DNA from: Alphaproteobacteria bacterium
GTDB taxonomy: Bacteria; Pseudomonadota; Alphaproteobacteria; JAEULC01
Reading direction: 5' to 3'
Length of the DNA stretch: 12,518 bases
Assembly: GCA_020851015.1 (NCBI GenBank)
Contig: JADZDN010000415.1
Span: 1-12,518, forward strand
Below are positions 6,919 to 12,518 of this stretch, piece after piece; within the stretch, counting starts at the first letter, position 1, and each line of letters starts with the position of its first letter. Position numbers and translations under genes: made by a program. A model generated the notes under the pieces. That model saw only the letters and a program-made list of their open reading frames with translations, was not told where the DNA came from and did no database searches.

Positions 6919-7726
6919 AGGCGAGCGGCCGCGCCTTCATCGAGGCAGGCGGCGCAAGCCCCATGGCGTTGAGCACGGTGGGCGCCACCGCGGTTTGCGA
7001 CACCTCGTCCGGGACGACGCCGCCCTGGACCCCCGCCCCCACATAGTAGAACGGCACCAGGCAGTGGATGTCGACCGAGCCGCCGTGATTGCCGTGCTCG
7101 TCCATCCCGTGGTCGGCGGTCACCATCACGTCGTAGCCCGCCTCGCGCCAGCGCGGCAGGTGCGCGGCCAGCAGGTTGTCGATCTGCAAGGCTACCGTCT
7201 CGTACTGCTTGGACCGGCCGCCGAAGCGATGGCCGGTCGTGTCCGCGCCCATCGGGTGGACCAGCAGGAAGTCCGGCCGGAAGCGGTCTGCCAGAAGAGC
7301 GGCGCGGTGGAACAGCTCGGAATCGGGGAAGTCGGAATGCTGGTAGAAGCGCCCGTGCTGGATCACCTGGCCGGGATCGTCGATCTCGATGTCGTGCAGC
7401 GCCTTGAACGGCGCGCGGTTGTAGAGCTCGGAGAACCAGTAGAACGCAGCGGCTCCTGTCTTGCGCCCGGCCGCGCGGGCGACCGAAAAGATGCTGGGCT
7501 GGCTGGAGAGCCGGACCGTGTCGTTGCTGGTGATGCCGTGCTCGTGCGGGGCGACGCCGGTGTGGACCGTCTCGTAGAGCGGCCGCGACAGGCTGGGCAG
7601 CTCGGTGCGCATGCGCCAGCGCCGGGCCACGCCGGCCGCCGCCAACCCCTCCATGTAACCCAGCCGCTGGATCGCGGTCTCGTAGCCCAGGCCGTCGATC
7701 AGGACCAGAACAACCGGACGCGTCAT
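6917..7726 (-). CDS. Alkaline phosphatase superfamily hydrolase (type I phosphodiesterase/nucleotide pyrophosphatase-like)
   Basis: This predicted metal-dependent phosphoester or sulfoester hydrolase has 269 aa, which is short but normal for compact bacterial members. From the ATG at 7726, VLVLIDGLGYE contains the first metal aspartate (D11). The stretch ELPSLSRPLYETVHTGVAPHEHGI holds a likely Ser nucleophile (S47) and corresponds to the PT(x)TxPN...TG..P..HGI signature of NPP enzymes. ADTTGH (D162, H166) and TADHGM (D205, H206) give further metal ligands, and GNHGGSVDIH follows. There is no signal peptide, so it is probably cytoplasmic. An in-frame ATG two codons upstream (7732) is equally possible; a GGGTG sequence fits 7726 slightly better. 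It heads the run of M81 peptidase, ald and puuB genes. The natural substrate cannot be told from sequence; a phosphonoacetate hydrolase-like or phosphodiester activity is possible. Confidence 0.85.
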   Translation of the reverse strand: MTRPVVLVLIDGLGYETAIQRLGYMEGLAAAGVARRWRMRTELPSLSRPLYETVHTGVAPHEHGITSNDTVRLSSQPSIFSVARAAGRKTGAAAFYWFSELYNRAPFKALHDIEIDDPGQVIQHGRFYQHSDFPDSELFHRAALLADRFRPDFLLVHPMGADTTGHRFGGRSKQYETVALQIDNLLAAHLPRWREAGYDVMVTADHGMDEHGNHGGSVDIHCLVPFYYVGAGVQGGVVPDEVSQTAVAPTVLNAMGLAPPASMKARPLA

Positions 7727-7801
7727 GGCCATGCACCCGCGGAACGCCAATCCGGCCCCGCGCGACCACTGCGACCGCGCGAGCCGGACCTTGCCGGCCA
7801 G

Positions 7802-7828
7802 ACTATAGGGGCGACATCGATGAGTAAA
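7802..7828 (-). promoter_or_regulatory. Possible promoter for the phosphatase-M81-ald-puuB run
   Basis: On the minus strand TTTACT (7828-7823) and TATAGT (7807-7802) are separated by 15 bp. The -10 matches 5 of 6 positions, but the spacer is short and the -35 matches only 4 of 6. The start would lie about 70 bp before the first gene. It is the only recognisable candidate between the FlaG-like gene and the run. Confidence 0.3.
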
Positions 7829-7830
7829 CG

Positions 7831-7848
7831 CGCGCGGAAGCCCGCGCG
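7831..7848 (-). terminator. Possible hairpin terminator after the FlaG-like gene
   Basis: A 7-bp GC-only stem (CGCGCGG pairing with CCGCGCG) with a 4-base loop begins about 10 bp after the stop of the FlaG-like gene on the minus strand. The tail is CGTTTACT, a weak T-run, so intrinsic termination would be partial at best. Confidence 0.35.
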
Positions 7849-7857
7849 GCCAGCCGG

Positions 7858-8232
7858 TCAGGCGAGTTGGTCGACCAGCGAGCCTTGTCCCAACCCGCTC
7901 GCGCGGGCGGAATCCGATTCCTTGGCGGGGAAAGTGAACAGCACCTTCCCGGTCAGGCGATCGAGGACTTCGACGAAGACTTCCTCGCGCTCGGTGTCGT
8001 AGTTCAGACGCGCGCGCGGCAGCACTTCCTTTTGTCCGCTCCGGGTCGGGGCGGGCGCAGGAGTCGGGTTCTCCTCGCGGGCGACAACGGCCTTGTCGGC
8101 GCTGTCCGGCGCGGGGGGCGGCGTTGTGGTCTCGGCCGGCGGCGGGGGTGGCGTAGCGTCGGGCGCCTGGGCGCTGACCGCTGCGTTCGTTCCGCCAATG
8201 CCCGCCGGTCCCAAGTTACTTTGGACCTGCAT
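7858..8232 (-). CDS. FlaG-like small protein with proline-rich N-terminal linker
   Basis: This is a 124-aa protein in two parts. Residues 1-70 are low complexity: an Ala/Gly-rich start, then Pro/Thr/Ala-rich runs at about 26-43 and 56-63, likely disordered. Residues 74-105 (ARLNYDTEREEVFVEVLDR, then TGKVLFTFPAKE) fit the FlaG pattern of a beta strand, a VxVxDxxTGxV turn and a final IPxEE-like segment. FlaG proteins are cytoplasmic factors linked to flagellar filament length and flagellin handling. The start is ATG at 8232, because GAGG lies 8 nt upstream; a GTG directly before it is less likely. No flagellin, fliD or fliS is in the window, so it is an orphan copy. It has its own AT-rich promoter region. 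The family assignment rests on a short motif, and an unrelated beta-hairpin protein is possible. Confidence 0.6.
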   Translation of the reverse strand: MQVQSNLGPAGIGGTNAAVSAQAPDATPPPPPAETTTPPPAPDSADKAVVAREENPTPAPAPTRSGQKEVLPRARLNYDTEREEVFVEVLDRLTGKVLFTFPAKESDSARASGLGQGSLVDQLA

Positions 8233-8316
8233 CACACGGGCCTCATGCTGTTCGTCGTTCTGACGAATCTCCTAAGACGGCGAATCTGCTTCACGCCCTT
8301 TGCGGAAGCACTGCCC

Positions 8317-8345
8317 TATATCTGCCTTACTCAAACAACAGTCAA
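8317..8345 (-). promoter_or_regulatory. Second possible promoter of the FlaG-like gene
   Basis: On the minus strand TTGACT (8345-8340) stands 17 bp from GATATA (8322-8317). The -35 is strong (5 of 6) and the -10 weak. It would start transcription about 80 bp before the gene. It lies just downstream of the TATAAT-type promoter, so only one of the two may be real. Confidence 0.3.
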
Positions 8346-8351
8346 GCGAAT

Positions 8352-8379
8352 ATTATAGTATTGGTGAATTATTGGTAAA
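8352..8379 (-). promoter_or_regulatory. Sigma70-like promoter of the FlaG-like gene
   Basis: On the minus strand TTTACC (8379-8374), a 16-bp spacer and a perfect TATAAT (8357-8352) form a good promoter in an AT-rich island. The predicted start is near 8345, giving a leader of about 113 nt. The -35 region overlaps the right copy of the TATTGGT direct repeat. Confidence 0.5.
8359..8376. repeat. Short direct repeat (TATTGGT twice, 11 bp apart) at the promoter
   Basis: TATTGGT occurs at 8359-8365 and again at 8370-8376, one helical turn apart, within the -35 and spacer of the predicted promoter. Its position and spacing suit a regulator that binds one face of DNA. This is visible sequence with an inferred function; chance is possible in AT-rich DNA. 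Confidence 0.45.
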
Positions 8380-8436
8380 ACCGGTGTGTTTTATTTAAGG
8401 AATTACTTTAGACGAATTTGGCGCGTATTGCGCGCA

Positions 8437-9312
8437 TCAGGAAACGCCCATCGCCCCCAAGATGTCGTTGCGGTCGGCCCGCACGGCCACAAAATTCGGC
8501 CCGATGAAATCCTCGTGTTCGAGGCGATATTGACGAAAATCCACGCGATCGGGGTAGAGCTTGCCGACCCGGTACCCGAGGTCCTCCAGCGCCTCGTGGT
8601 AGTCGCGCAGCAGGAACTTGGTCAGGATGTTGGCGCGGCCATACTCGAACTGGATCACGTCGATGCGCCGCTCGCTCAAGGCCGGCGCCAGCCCCATCAG
8701 CACCAGGTGCTCGCCGCCCTCGACGTCGATCTTCAACAGGTCGATGCGCTCGATCCCAGCCATCTTCATGTACCCGTCGCCGGTCCGCACCGGGCAGGCC
8801 ATGGTCGTGCGCTGGCCTTCGTGCAGCGCCACCAGGCTGCTCAAGGTGCTGTCGTCCGCCATGACGTGGATGTCGATCGTGCCGTCCTTGTCGGCCAGGC
8901 CGAACGCGTTGGCGACGATGCGCGGCCCCAGCGCGCCGACGCGCGCGACCAGTTCGCCATGGGTGCGCGGCACCACCTCGAAGGCGTGGATGGTGGACTG
9001 GGGCAAAAGTCCCGCCGCCAGGATCGACCAATCGCCCACGTTGGCGCCGACGTCGAACACGATGCGCGGCTGGAACGGGGCGAGGCGCTGCAGCAGCCAG
9101 GCCTCGCCGTTGCGCCGCATGTCGTAGTTGCAGTTCTCGTAGGCGCGCAGGAACAGCCGGCAGAACTCGGCGAAGGCGCGCACGTCGGGACGGTTGCGCT
9201 GCTCGCCCAGCGTCTCCACCAGGCGCAGCACGTCCTTGCCGTTCGCGATCGATGCCCCCTCGCCCAGCGTGGCGCGGGCGAGGCCGGCGAGGGTTTCCGC
9301 GATCGCCGACAC
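8437..9312 (-). CDS. FkbM family SAM-dependent methyltransferase
   Basis: This 291-aa cytoplasmic enzyme of the FkbM O-methyltransferase family usually acts on sugars in surface polysaccharides, glycolipids or secondary metabolites. The SAM-binding motif VFDVGANVGDWS is at 85-96, an acidic residue for the ribose (E112, HAFEV) follows, and the family hallmark LLKIDVEGGE is at 192-201. The 70-residue N-terminal extension is mostly helical with no known domain. The start is GTG at 9312; AAGG at the stop of the upstream phosphatase gene lies 9 nt before it, and no ATG fits. The gap to that gene is 11 bp, so the two are coupled. The target is unknown; a surface or flagellar glycan would fit the FlaG-like neighbour, but the link is weak because that gene has its own promoter. 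Confidence 0.9.
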   Translation of the reverse strand: MSAIAETLAGLARATLGEGASIANGKDVLRLVETLGEQRNRPDVRAFAEFCRLFLRAYENCNYDMRRNGEAWLLQRLAPFQPRIVFDVGANVGDWSILAAGLLPQSTIHAFEVVPRTHGELVARVGALGPRIVANAFGLADKDGTIDIHVMADDSTLSSLVALHEGQRTTMACPVRTGDGYMKMAGIERIDLLKIDVEGGEHLVLMGLAPALSERRIDVIQFEYGRANILTKFLLRDYHEALEDLGYRVGKLYPDRVDFRQYRLEHEDFIGPNFVAVRADRNDILGAMGVS

Positions 9313-9323
9313 GCCGGCGCGCC

Positions 9324-10079
9324 TTACGCCAAGGCGGGCGCGTGCACCCGGTCCAGCAGGGCCTCAAGCTCGTCGATGCCGGCGATCACGTGGTCGGCGT
9401 CGGCCGACAGGTGCTCGTGCCCGGCGACGCCGCTCAGGACCGCGACGGCAAGCCCGGCGCCGGCCGCCTTGGCCATGGCAAGATCGTGCAGACTGTCGCC
9501 CACAACGACCACTTCCGCGGGCCTCAGCCCGGTCGCGCGGCAGAAGCCCTGGACCATGCCCGGCCCCGGCTTCTCGCCATGGCCGCCGTCGAAGCCGGTG
9601 ACGAAGTCGAGCAAGTGCTCGACCCTCAAGTTGGCGAAGGTCATGCGGGGCGAGAGGGTGGTGTCCATGGTGGCGACCCCCAGCCGCATGCCCCTGCCCC
9701 GCAGACGCTCGAAGAACGGCCCAAGGGCCGCAAGCGGCGTGGCGCTGCCGACCGCGTGGGTGCGGAACTCGGCGCCGATGCGCTCGATCGCGCCCTCCAT
9801 GCCGTCGAGACCGGCCGCGCGCGCCCACAGCGCCGCGATCTCGCCCAGCGAGCCGCGCGCCAGCAGCGATTCGGGATCCAGGGTGCGCGCGTCGTAGTCG
9901 TAGCCGATCATGCCCACCAGCCGGCGCACCAGCTGGGCGCGTTCGTGCTCGCCGCCGTCGGGCAGGGCCAGCACGGCCATGGCCGCGGCCGTGTTCACCG
10001 TCGCCGGCACCCAGGTGCCGTGGAAGTCGATCAGCGTCCCGTCCTTGTCGAACAGCACGCCGCGCCAGCCGTTCATCAT
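9324..10079 (-). CDS. HAD-family phosphatase, phosphoglycolate phosphatase-like
   Basis: This cytoplasmic HAD-superfamily hydrolase (251 aa) probably dephosphorylates a small metabolite. Motif I is FDKDGTL (nucleophile D11, acid/base D13). Residues about 20-100 form a helical cap of the Gph type. Motif II is VATMDTT (T137), motif III K170 in GEKPGP, and motif IV VVGDSLHD (D195, D199). All four are complete. The ATG at 10079 (or the adjacent one at 10076) is preceded by GGAG. It lies 15 bp after the MAPEG gene and 11 bp before the FkbM gene, so one transcript is likely. It resembles Gph, but genuine phosphoglycolate phosphatase cannot be separated from other sugar-phosphate phosphatases by these motifs. 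A sugar-phosphate substrate would suit the glycan-type methyltransferase next door. Confidence 0.88.
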   Translation of the reverse strand: MMNGWRGVLFDKDGTLIDFHGTWVPATVNTAAAMAVLALPDGGEHERAQLVRRLVGMIGYDYDARTLDPESLLARGSLGEIAALWARAAGLDGMEGAIERIGAEFRTHAVGSATPLAALGPFFERLRGRGMRLGVATMDTTLSPRMTFANLRVEHLLDFVTGFDGGHGEKPGPGMVQGFCRATGLRPAEVVVVGDSLHDLAMAKAAGAGLAVAVLSGVAGHEHLSADADHVIAGIDELEALLDRVHAPALA

Positions 10080-10094
10080 CCCCGCTCCGCCCCT

Positions 10095-10487
10095 TCAGCG
10101 CCCGAGCGCCGAGTATAGCGCAAGCAGCGCGGCGACCAGCAGCATCCCGAAGGTCAGGGCGACGCCCAGCGCGCGTCCGACCGAAGGTCCGTCGTCGCGC
10201 GCCAGGCCCCAGGCGTGCGCGAGCCGCCCGGCGACCAGCGACGCTCCCAGGGCATGTACCACGCCGGGCGCGTAGCCCGCGCGCTCGAGCAGGAACAGCA
10301 GGATCAGGGCGATCGGCGTGTATTCGACGAAGTTGGCGTGCACGCGGATGGCGCGGGCCAGGACCGGCTGGCCCCCGTCGCCCAGGCCGACCAGGTAGCG
10401 CCAGCGCAGCCGGATCACGTAGACCGACAGGGCCAGCAGCAGCAGCGCGGCCAGCCCGGCATAAAGCAAGGTGATCTGATCCGCCAT
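10095..10487 (-). CDS. MAPEG family membrane protein, YecN-like
   Basis: This is a small inner-membrane protein of 130 aa with four hydrophobic segments at about 5-25, 56-70, 74-90 and 107-127. It carries the family stretch VGLGDGGQPVLARAIRVHANFVEY (in two parts, near 33-56), in which the Arg-x-His-x-Asn-Phe pattern is diagnostic of MAPEG proteins. Eukaryotic members are glutathione-dependent or eicosanoid enzymes; the bacterial YecN-type role is unknown. The start is ATG at 10487 with GGAG 11 nt upstream. A longer reading from about 10673 would add a Pro/Arg-rich tail without similarity and would run into the divergent promoter region. It is the first gene of the run with the HAD phosphatase and FkbM genes, and is divergent from the GMC dehydrogenase. 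Confidence 0.88.
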   Translation of the reverse strand: MADQITLLYAGLAALLLLALSVYVIRLRWRYLVGLGDGGQPVLARAIRVHANFVEYTPIALILLFLLERAGYAPGVVHALGASLVAGRLAHAWGLARDDGPSVGRALGVALTFGMLLVAALLALYSALGR

Positions 10488-10558
10488 GGCCGGTGCGTCT
10501 CCTCGAACGTGCGGCGACAGTCTGGTCGACCCGCGAACCCCTGTCGATCCACGCGGCG

Positions 10559-10587
10559 TTGCTGCTCCGCTGGGCGCCGGATATATC
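10559..10587 (+). promoter_or_regulatory. Possible promoter of the GMC oxidoreductase gene
   Basis: TTGCTG (10559-10564), a 17-bp spacer and TATATC (10582-10587) lie in the 203-bp divergent gap. The spacing is ideal, but the hexamers match only 3 and 4 of 6 positions. The start would be near 10594, about 97 bp before the gene. I found no convincing promoter for the divergent MAPEG gene in the same gap. Confidence 0.3.
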
Positions 10588-10646
10588 ATCGCCGGACGCC
10601 GCGCCGAGGCCATGAAGGGTCGGGAACCGGCGGGGACGGCCCGGAC

Positions 10647-10665
10647 CGGCGATCGAGGATCGCCG
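10647..10665. promoter_or_regulatory. Perfect 8-bp inverted repeat upstream of the GMC gene (operator or leader hairpin)
   Basis: CGGCGATC-GAG-GATCGCCG is a perfect palindrome with a 3-base centre, ending 25 bp before the ATG at 10691. It would be in the mRNA leader if the predicted promoter is used. It may be a repressor site or a small hairpin near the ribosome site (GGGGGT, 10 nt before the ATG). Function is inferred from position only. Confidence 0.4.
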
Positions 10666-10690
10666 CTTCTCACGGGGGTAGATCAGACGA

Positions 10691-12349
10691 ATGGCTGCCG
10701 CGGAAACCTACGACTACATCATCGTCGGCGCCGGCTCGGCCGGTTGCGTACTGGCCGGTCGCCTGTCGGCGCAGCCCGAGCTGAAGGTCCTGGTGCTGGA
10801 GGCGGGGCCGGAGGACCGGTCCTGGCGCATCCACATGCCGGCGGCGCTGGTCCACAATCTCAGCGACGACCGCTTCAACTGGTTCTATCACACCGAGCCG
10901 CAGGCCCACATGGACGGGCGGGTGATGTACTGGCCGCGCGGCCGGGTGGTCGGCGGCTCGTCCTCGCTCAACGCGATGGTCTATGTGCGCGGCAACGCGC
11001 TGGACTACGAGCGCTGGGCGGAAGGCGGCGCGCAGGGCTGGTCCTATGGCGAAGTGCTGCCCTATTTCCGCCGCGCCGAGACGCGCGCCAAGGGGGCGGA
11101 CGCCTATCGCGGCGGCGACGGGCCGCTCAAGGTATCGACCGGGGCGATGCGCAACCCGCTGTTCCGCGCCTTCATCGAGGCGGGGCAACAGGCCGGCTAT
11201 CCCCCTACCGACGACATGAACGGCTTCCAGCAGGAGGGCTTCGGCCCGATGGACATGACGATCCATCAGGGCCGGCGCTGGAGCGCGGCGATGGCCTATC
11301 TGCATCCCGCGCGCGCGCGGCCCAACCTGACGGTCAGGACCCGTGCGCTCAGCGCGCGCGTGCTGGTCGAACGCGGGCGCGCGGTCGGCGTGGAATATCG
11401 CCAGCACGGCCGGCAGGCGGTCGCGCGCGCCGAGCGCGAGGTGATCCTGGCGGGCGGCGCGATCAACTCGCCGCAGCTCCTGCTGCTGTCCGGCATCGGC
11501 GACGCGGACCAGCTGCGCAAGGTCGGCGTCGCGCCCGTGCATCAGCTTCCCGGCGTGGGCCGGAACCTGCAGGACCATCTGGAGCTATGGATCCAGCACG
11601 AATGCACCCAGCCGATCACGCTGCACAGCGTCAACAACCCGCTGGTGCGCGCCAAGGTCGGCATCGAGTGGTTCCTGTTCAAGACCGGGCTCGGCACCTC
11701 GGCGCATCTGGAATCGGGCGCTTTCATCCGCAGCGAGGCGGGCGTCAGGCATCCGGACATCCAGTACCATTTCCTGCCCTCGGTCGTGAACGACCATGGC
11801 CGCGTGCCCAGCACCTGCCATTCCTTCCAGGCGCATGTGGGTTCGATGCGCGCCACCAGCACCGGCGCGATCACGCTGCGTTCGGCCGATCCGGCCGTCC
11901 ATCCCCTGATCGACCCCAACTACCTGGCGAACGAGCGCGACCGCTGGGAGATGCGCGCCTGCGTGAAGCTGACGCGCGAGATCTTCAGCCAGAAGGCCTT
12001 CGATCCCTATCGCGGACGCGAGCTGCTGCCCGGGCCCGAGGTGAGGACGGACGCCGAGATCGACGCCTACGTGCGCGCCCGCGCCGACAGCGCCTATCAT
12101 CCCTGCGGCTCGTGCAAGATGGGCACGGACGCGATGGCGGTGGTCGATCCGCAGTGCCGGGTGCGCGGGCTCGAGGGCCTGCGCGTGGTCGACGCCTCGA
12201 TCATGCCCAGCATCGTCAGCGGCAACCTGAACGCGCCCACGATCATGATCGCCGAGAAGGCCGCCGACATGATCCTGGGCAAGGCCCCGCTTCCGCCCAG
12301 CAATGCGCCGTTCTATGTTGCGCCAGACTGGCGGACCAGGCAGCGATAA
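10691..12349 (+). CDS. GMC family FAD-dependent alcohol/choline dehydrogenase-like oxidoreductase
   Basis: This cytoplasmic flavoprotein (552 aa, normal for the family) oxidises an alcohol to an aldehyde, passing electrons to oxygen or a membrane acceptor. The N-terminal YDYIIVGAGSAGCVLAGRLS (GAGSAG at 13-18) binds FAD, with LEAG at 36-39. GMC signature 1 is around 84-107 (GRVVGGSSSLNAMVYVRG) and signature 2 is GGAINSPQLLLLSGI at 255-269. In the C-terminal domain HPCGSCKMG supplies the catalytic H470 and SGNLNAPT the partner N513; both are Asn/His pairs seen in bacterial choline dehydrogenase-like alcohol dehydrogenases. The ATG is preceded by GGGGGT. It resembles BetA, but no betB, betI or choline transporter is nearby, so choline is not assured. 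Other aliphatic or polyethylene-glycol-type alcohols are alternatives. A dehalogenase-like gene follows after 12 bp. Confidence 0.93.
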   Translation: MAAAETYDYIIVGAGSAGCVLAGRLSAQPELKVLVLEAGPEDRSWRIHMPAALVHNLSDDRFNWFYHTEPQAHMDGRVMYWPRGRVVGGSSSLNAMVYVRGNALDYERWAEGGAQGWSYGEVLPYFRRAETRAKGADAYRGGDGPLKVSTGAMRNPLFRAFIEAGQQAGYPPTDDMNGFQQEGFGPMDMTIHQGRRWSAAMAYLHPARARPNLTVRTRALSARVLVERGRAVGVEYRQHGRQAVARAEREVILAGGAINSPQLLLLSGIGDADQLRKVGVAPVHQLPGVGRNLQDHLELWIQHECTQPITLHSVNNPLVRAKVGIEWFLFKTGLGTSAHLESGAFIRSEAGVRHPDIQYHFLPSVVNDHGRVPSTCHSFQAHVGSMRATSTGAITLRSADPAVHPLIDPNYLANERDRWEMRACVKLTREIFSQKAFDPYRGRELLPGPEVRTDAEIDAYVRARADSAYHPCGSCKMGTDAMAVVDPQCRVRGLEGLRVVDASIMPSIVSGNLNAPTIMIAEKAADMILGKAPLPPSNAPFYVAPDWRTRQR

Positions 12350-12361
12350 GGGACCGGCGCG

Positions 12362-12518
12362 ATGGCCACCGACCTTTCGGGCGTCAAGGCCCTCACCTTC
12401 GACGTGTTCGGCACGGTGGTGGACTGGCGCACCAGCATCATCCGCGACCTGGAGGCGTTCGGGCGCAAGAAGGGCATCGCGGGCGACTGGGTCAACCTGA
12501 CCGACGACTGGCGCGGCG
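12362..12518 (+). CDS. Type II haloacid dehalogenase-like HAD hydrolase (N-terminal 52 residues, cut by window edge)
   Basis: Only the N-terminus is in the window: MATDLSGVKALTFDVFGTVV and onward, open to the last base. The stretch ALTFDVFGTVVDWR carries the HAD nucleophile D14 and T18 in the spacing of L-2-haloacid dehalogenase, where Asp attacks the carbon bearing the halogen. DDWRG near 48-52 may supply the Arg that binds the leaving halide. True phosphatases of the superfamily normally have a second Asp two residues after the first; here it is Phe (DVF), as in dehalogenases (D-x-Y/F-G-T). GGGA lies 8 nt before the ATG, and the gap to the GMC gene is 12 bp, so they form one operon. Many genes so named have no tested dehalogenase activity. 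Confidence 0.82.
   Translation, partial: MATDLSGVKALTFDVFGTVVDWRTSIIRDLEAFGRKKGIAGDWVNLTDDWRG

Larger units (their letters stand above)
8236..8436. other. AT-rich intergenic region between the FkbM and FlaG-like genes
   Basis: This gap of about 200 bp contains the lowest-GC stretch of the window, roughly 8325-8420, against GC-rich genes on both sides. I found no gene in it. Besides the promoters and direct repeat listed separately, a small hairpin GCGCG-TATTG-CGCGC (8421-8435) lies directly after the FkbM stop without a T-run. It makes a poor terminator, so read-through is possible. Confidence 0.6.

Noticed and set aside
5564..8002. An 812-codon open frame on the plus strand opposite the M81, phosphatase and FlaG-like genes
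   Set aside because: It runs antisense through three genes with clear family motifs, is rich in Arg/His/Ala/Gly without domains, and is expected in DNA of this GC content.
10095..10673. A 192-aa longer form of the MAPEG protein
   Set aside because: The extra 62 residues are Pro/Arg/Ser rich, unlike any MAPEG N-terminus, and an SD-preceded ATG at 10487 gives the standard 130-aa protein.
10488..10690. A hidden small gene or RNA in the divergent gap
   Set aside because: I saw no ORF with an SD and no convincing structured RNA beyond the short palindrome; the space suits two divergent promoters.

Overview
The window is about 12.5 kb of very GC-rich DNA, densely packed with genes. Codon third positions are GC-rich, SD-type ribosome sites sit close to the starts, and GTG/TTG starts are frequent. 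Two kinds of short palindromic repeat are present that I associate with Alphaproteobacteria. I infer a free-living alphaproteobacterium (Rhodospirillales- or Hyphomicrobiales-like); the genus cannot be read from the sequence. There are no rRNA or tRNA genes, no CRISPR array, no transposase and no phage genes.

Minus strand, in order of transcription from right to left. (a) Positions 10487 to 8437 hold a tight three-gene run: a small MAPEG/YecN-type membrane protein, a HAD phosphatase and an FkbM-type methyltransferase. (b) An AT-rich gap of about 200 bp carries good sigma70-like promoter candidates and a short direct repeat. It precedes a FlaG-like small protein with a proline-rich linker (8232-7858). 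(c) Positions 7726 to 2935 hold an alkaline-phosphatase-superfamily hydrolase, an M81 (MlrC-like) metallopeptidase, alanine dehydrogenase (ald) and a PuuB-like FAD amine oxidase, with gaps of 15, 63 and 16 bp. (d) After a 174-bp gap with a clear promoter, positions 2760 to 1 hold the polyamine importer genes potF (binding protein), potG (ATPase) and potH (permease, cut by the window edge). The order is that of E. coli potFGHI. A large inverted pair of palindromic repeats separates potF from potG.

Plus strand. A GMC-family FAD alcohol dehydrogenase starts at 10691, divergent from the MAPEG gene. It is followed 12 bp later by the start of a type II haloacid-dehalogenase-like gene that runs off the right edge.

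How the genes may work together (inference). PotFGH(I) would import a putrescine-like cation, and the PuuB-like oxidase would deaminate it or a gamma-glutamyl derivative. Ald would link alanine and pyruvate, for instance by regenerating pyruvate for a pyruvate-dependent transaminase. The M81 peptidase could release amine or amino acid from an amide or peptide. The usual partners PuuA, PuuC and PuuD are not in the window. I see no unmistakably new defence or mobile system. The most interesting points are the unusual gene set around polyamine uptake, the REP-like structure between potF and potG, and the regulatory region of the FlaG-like gene.
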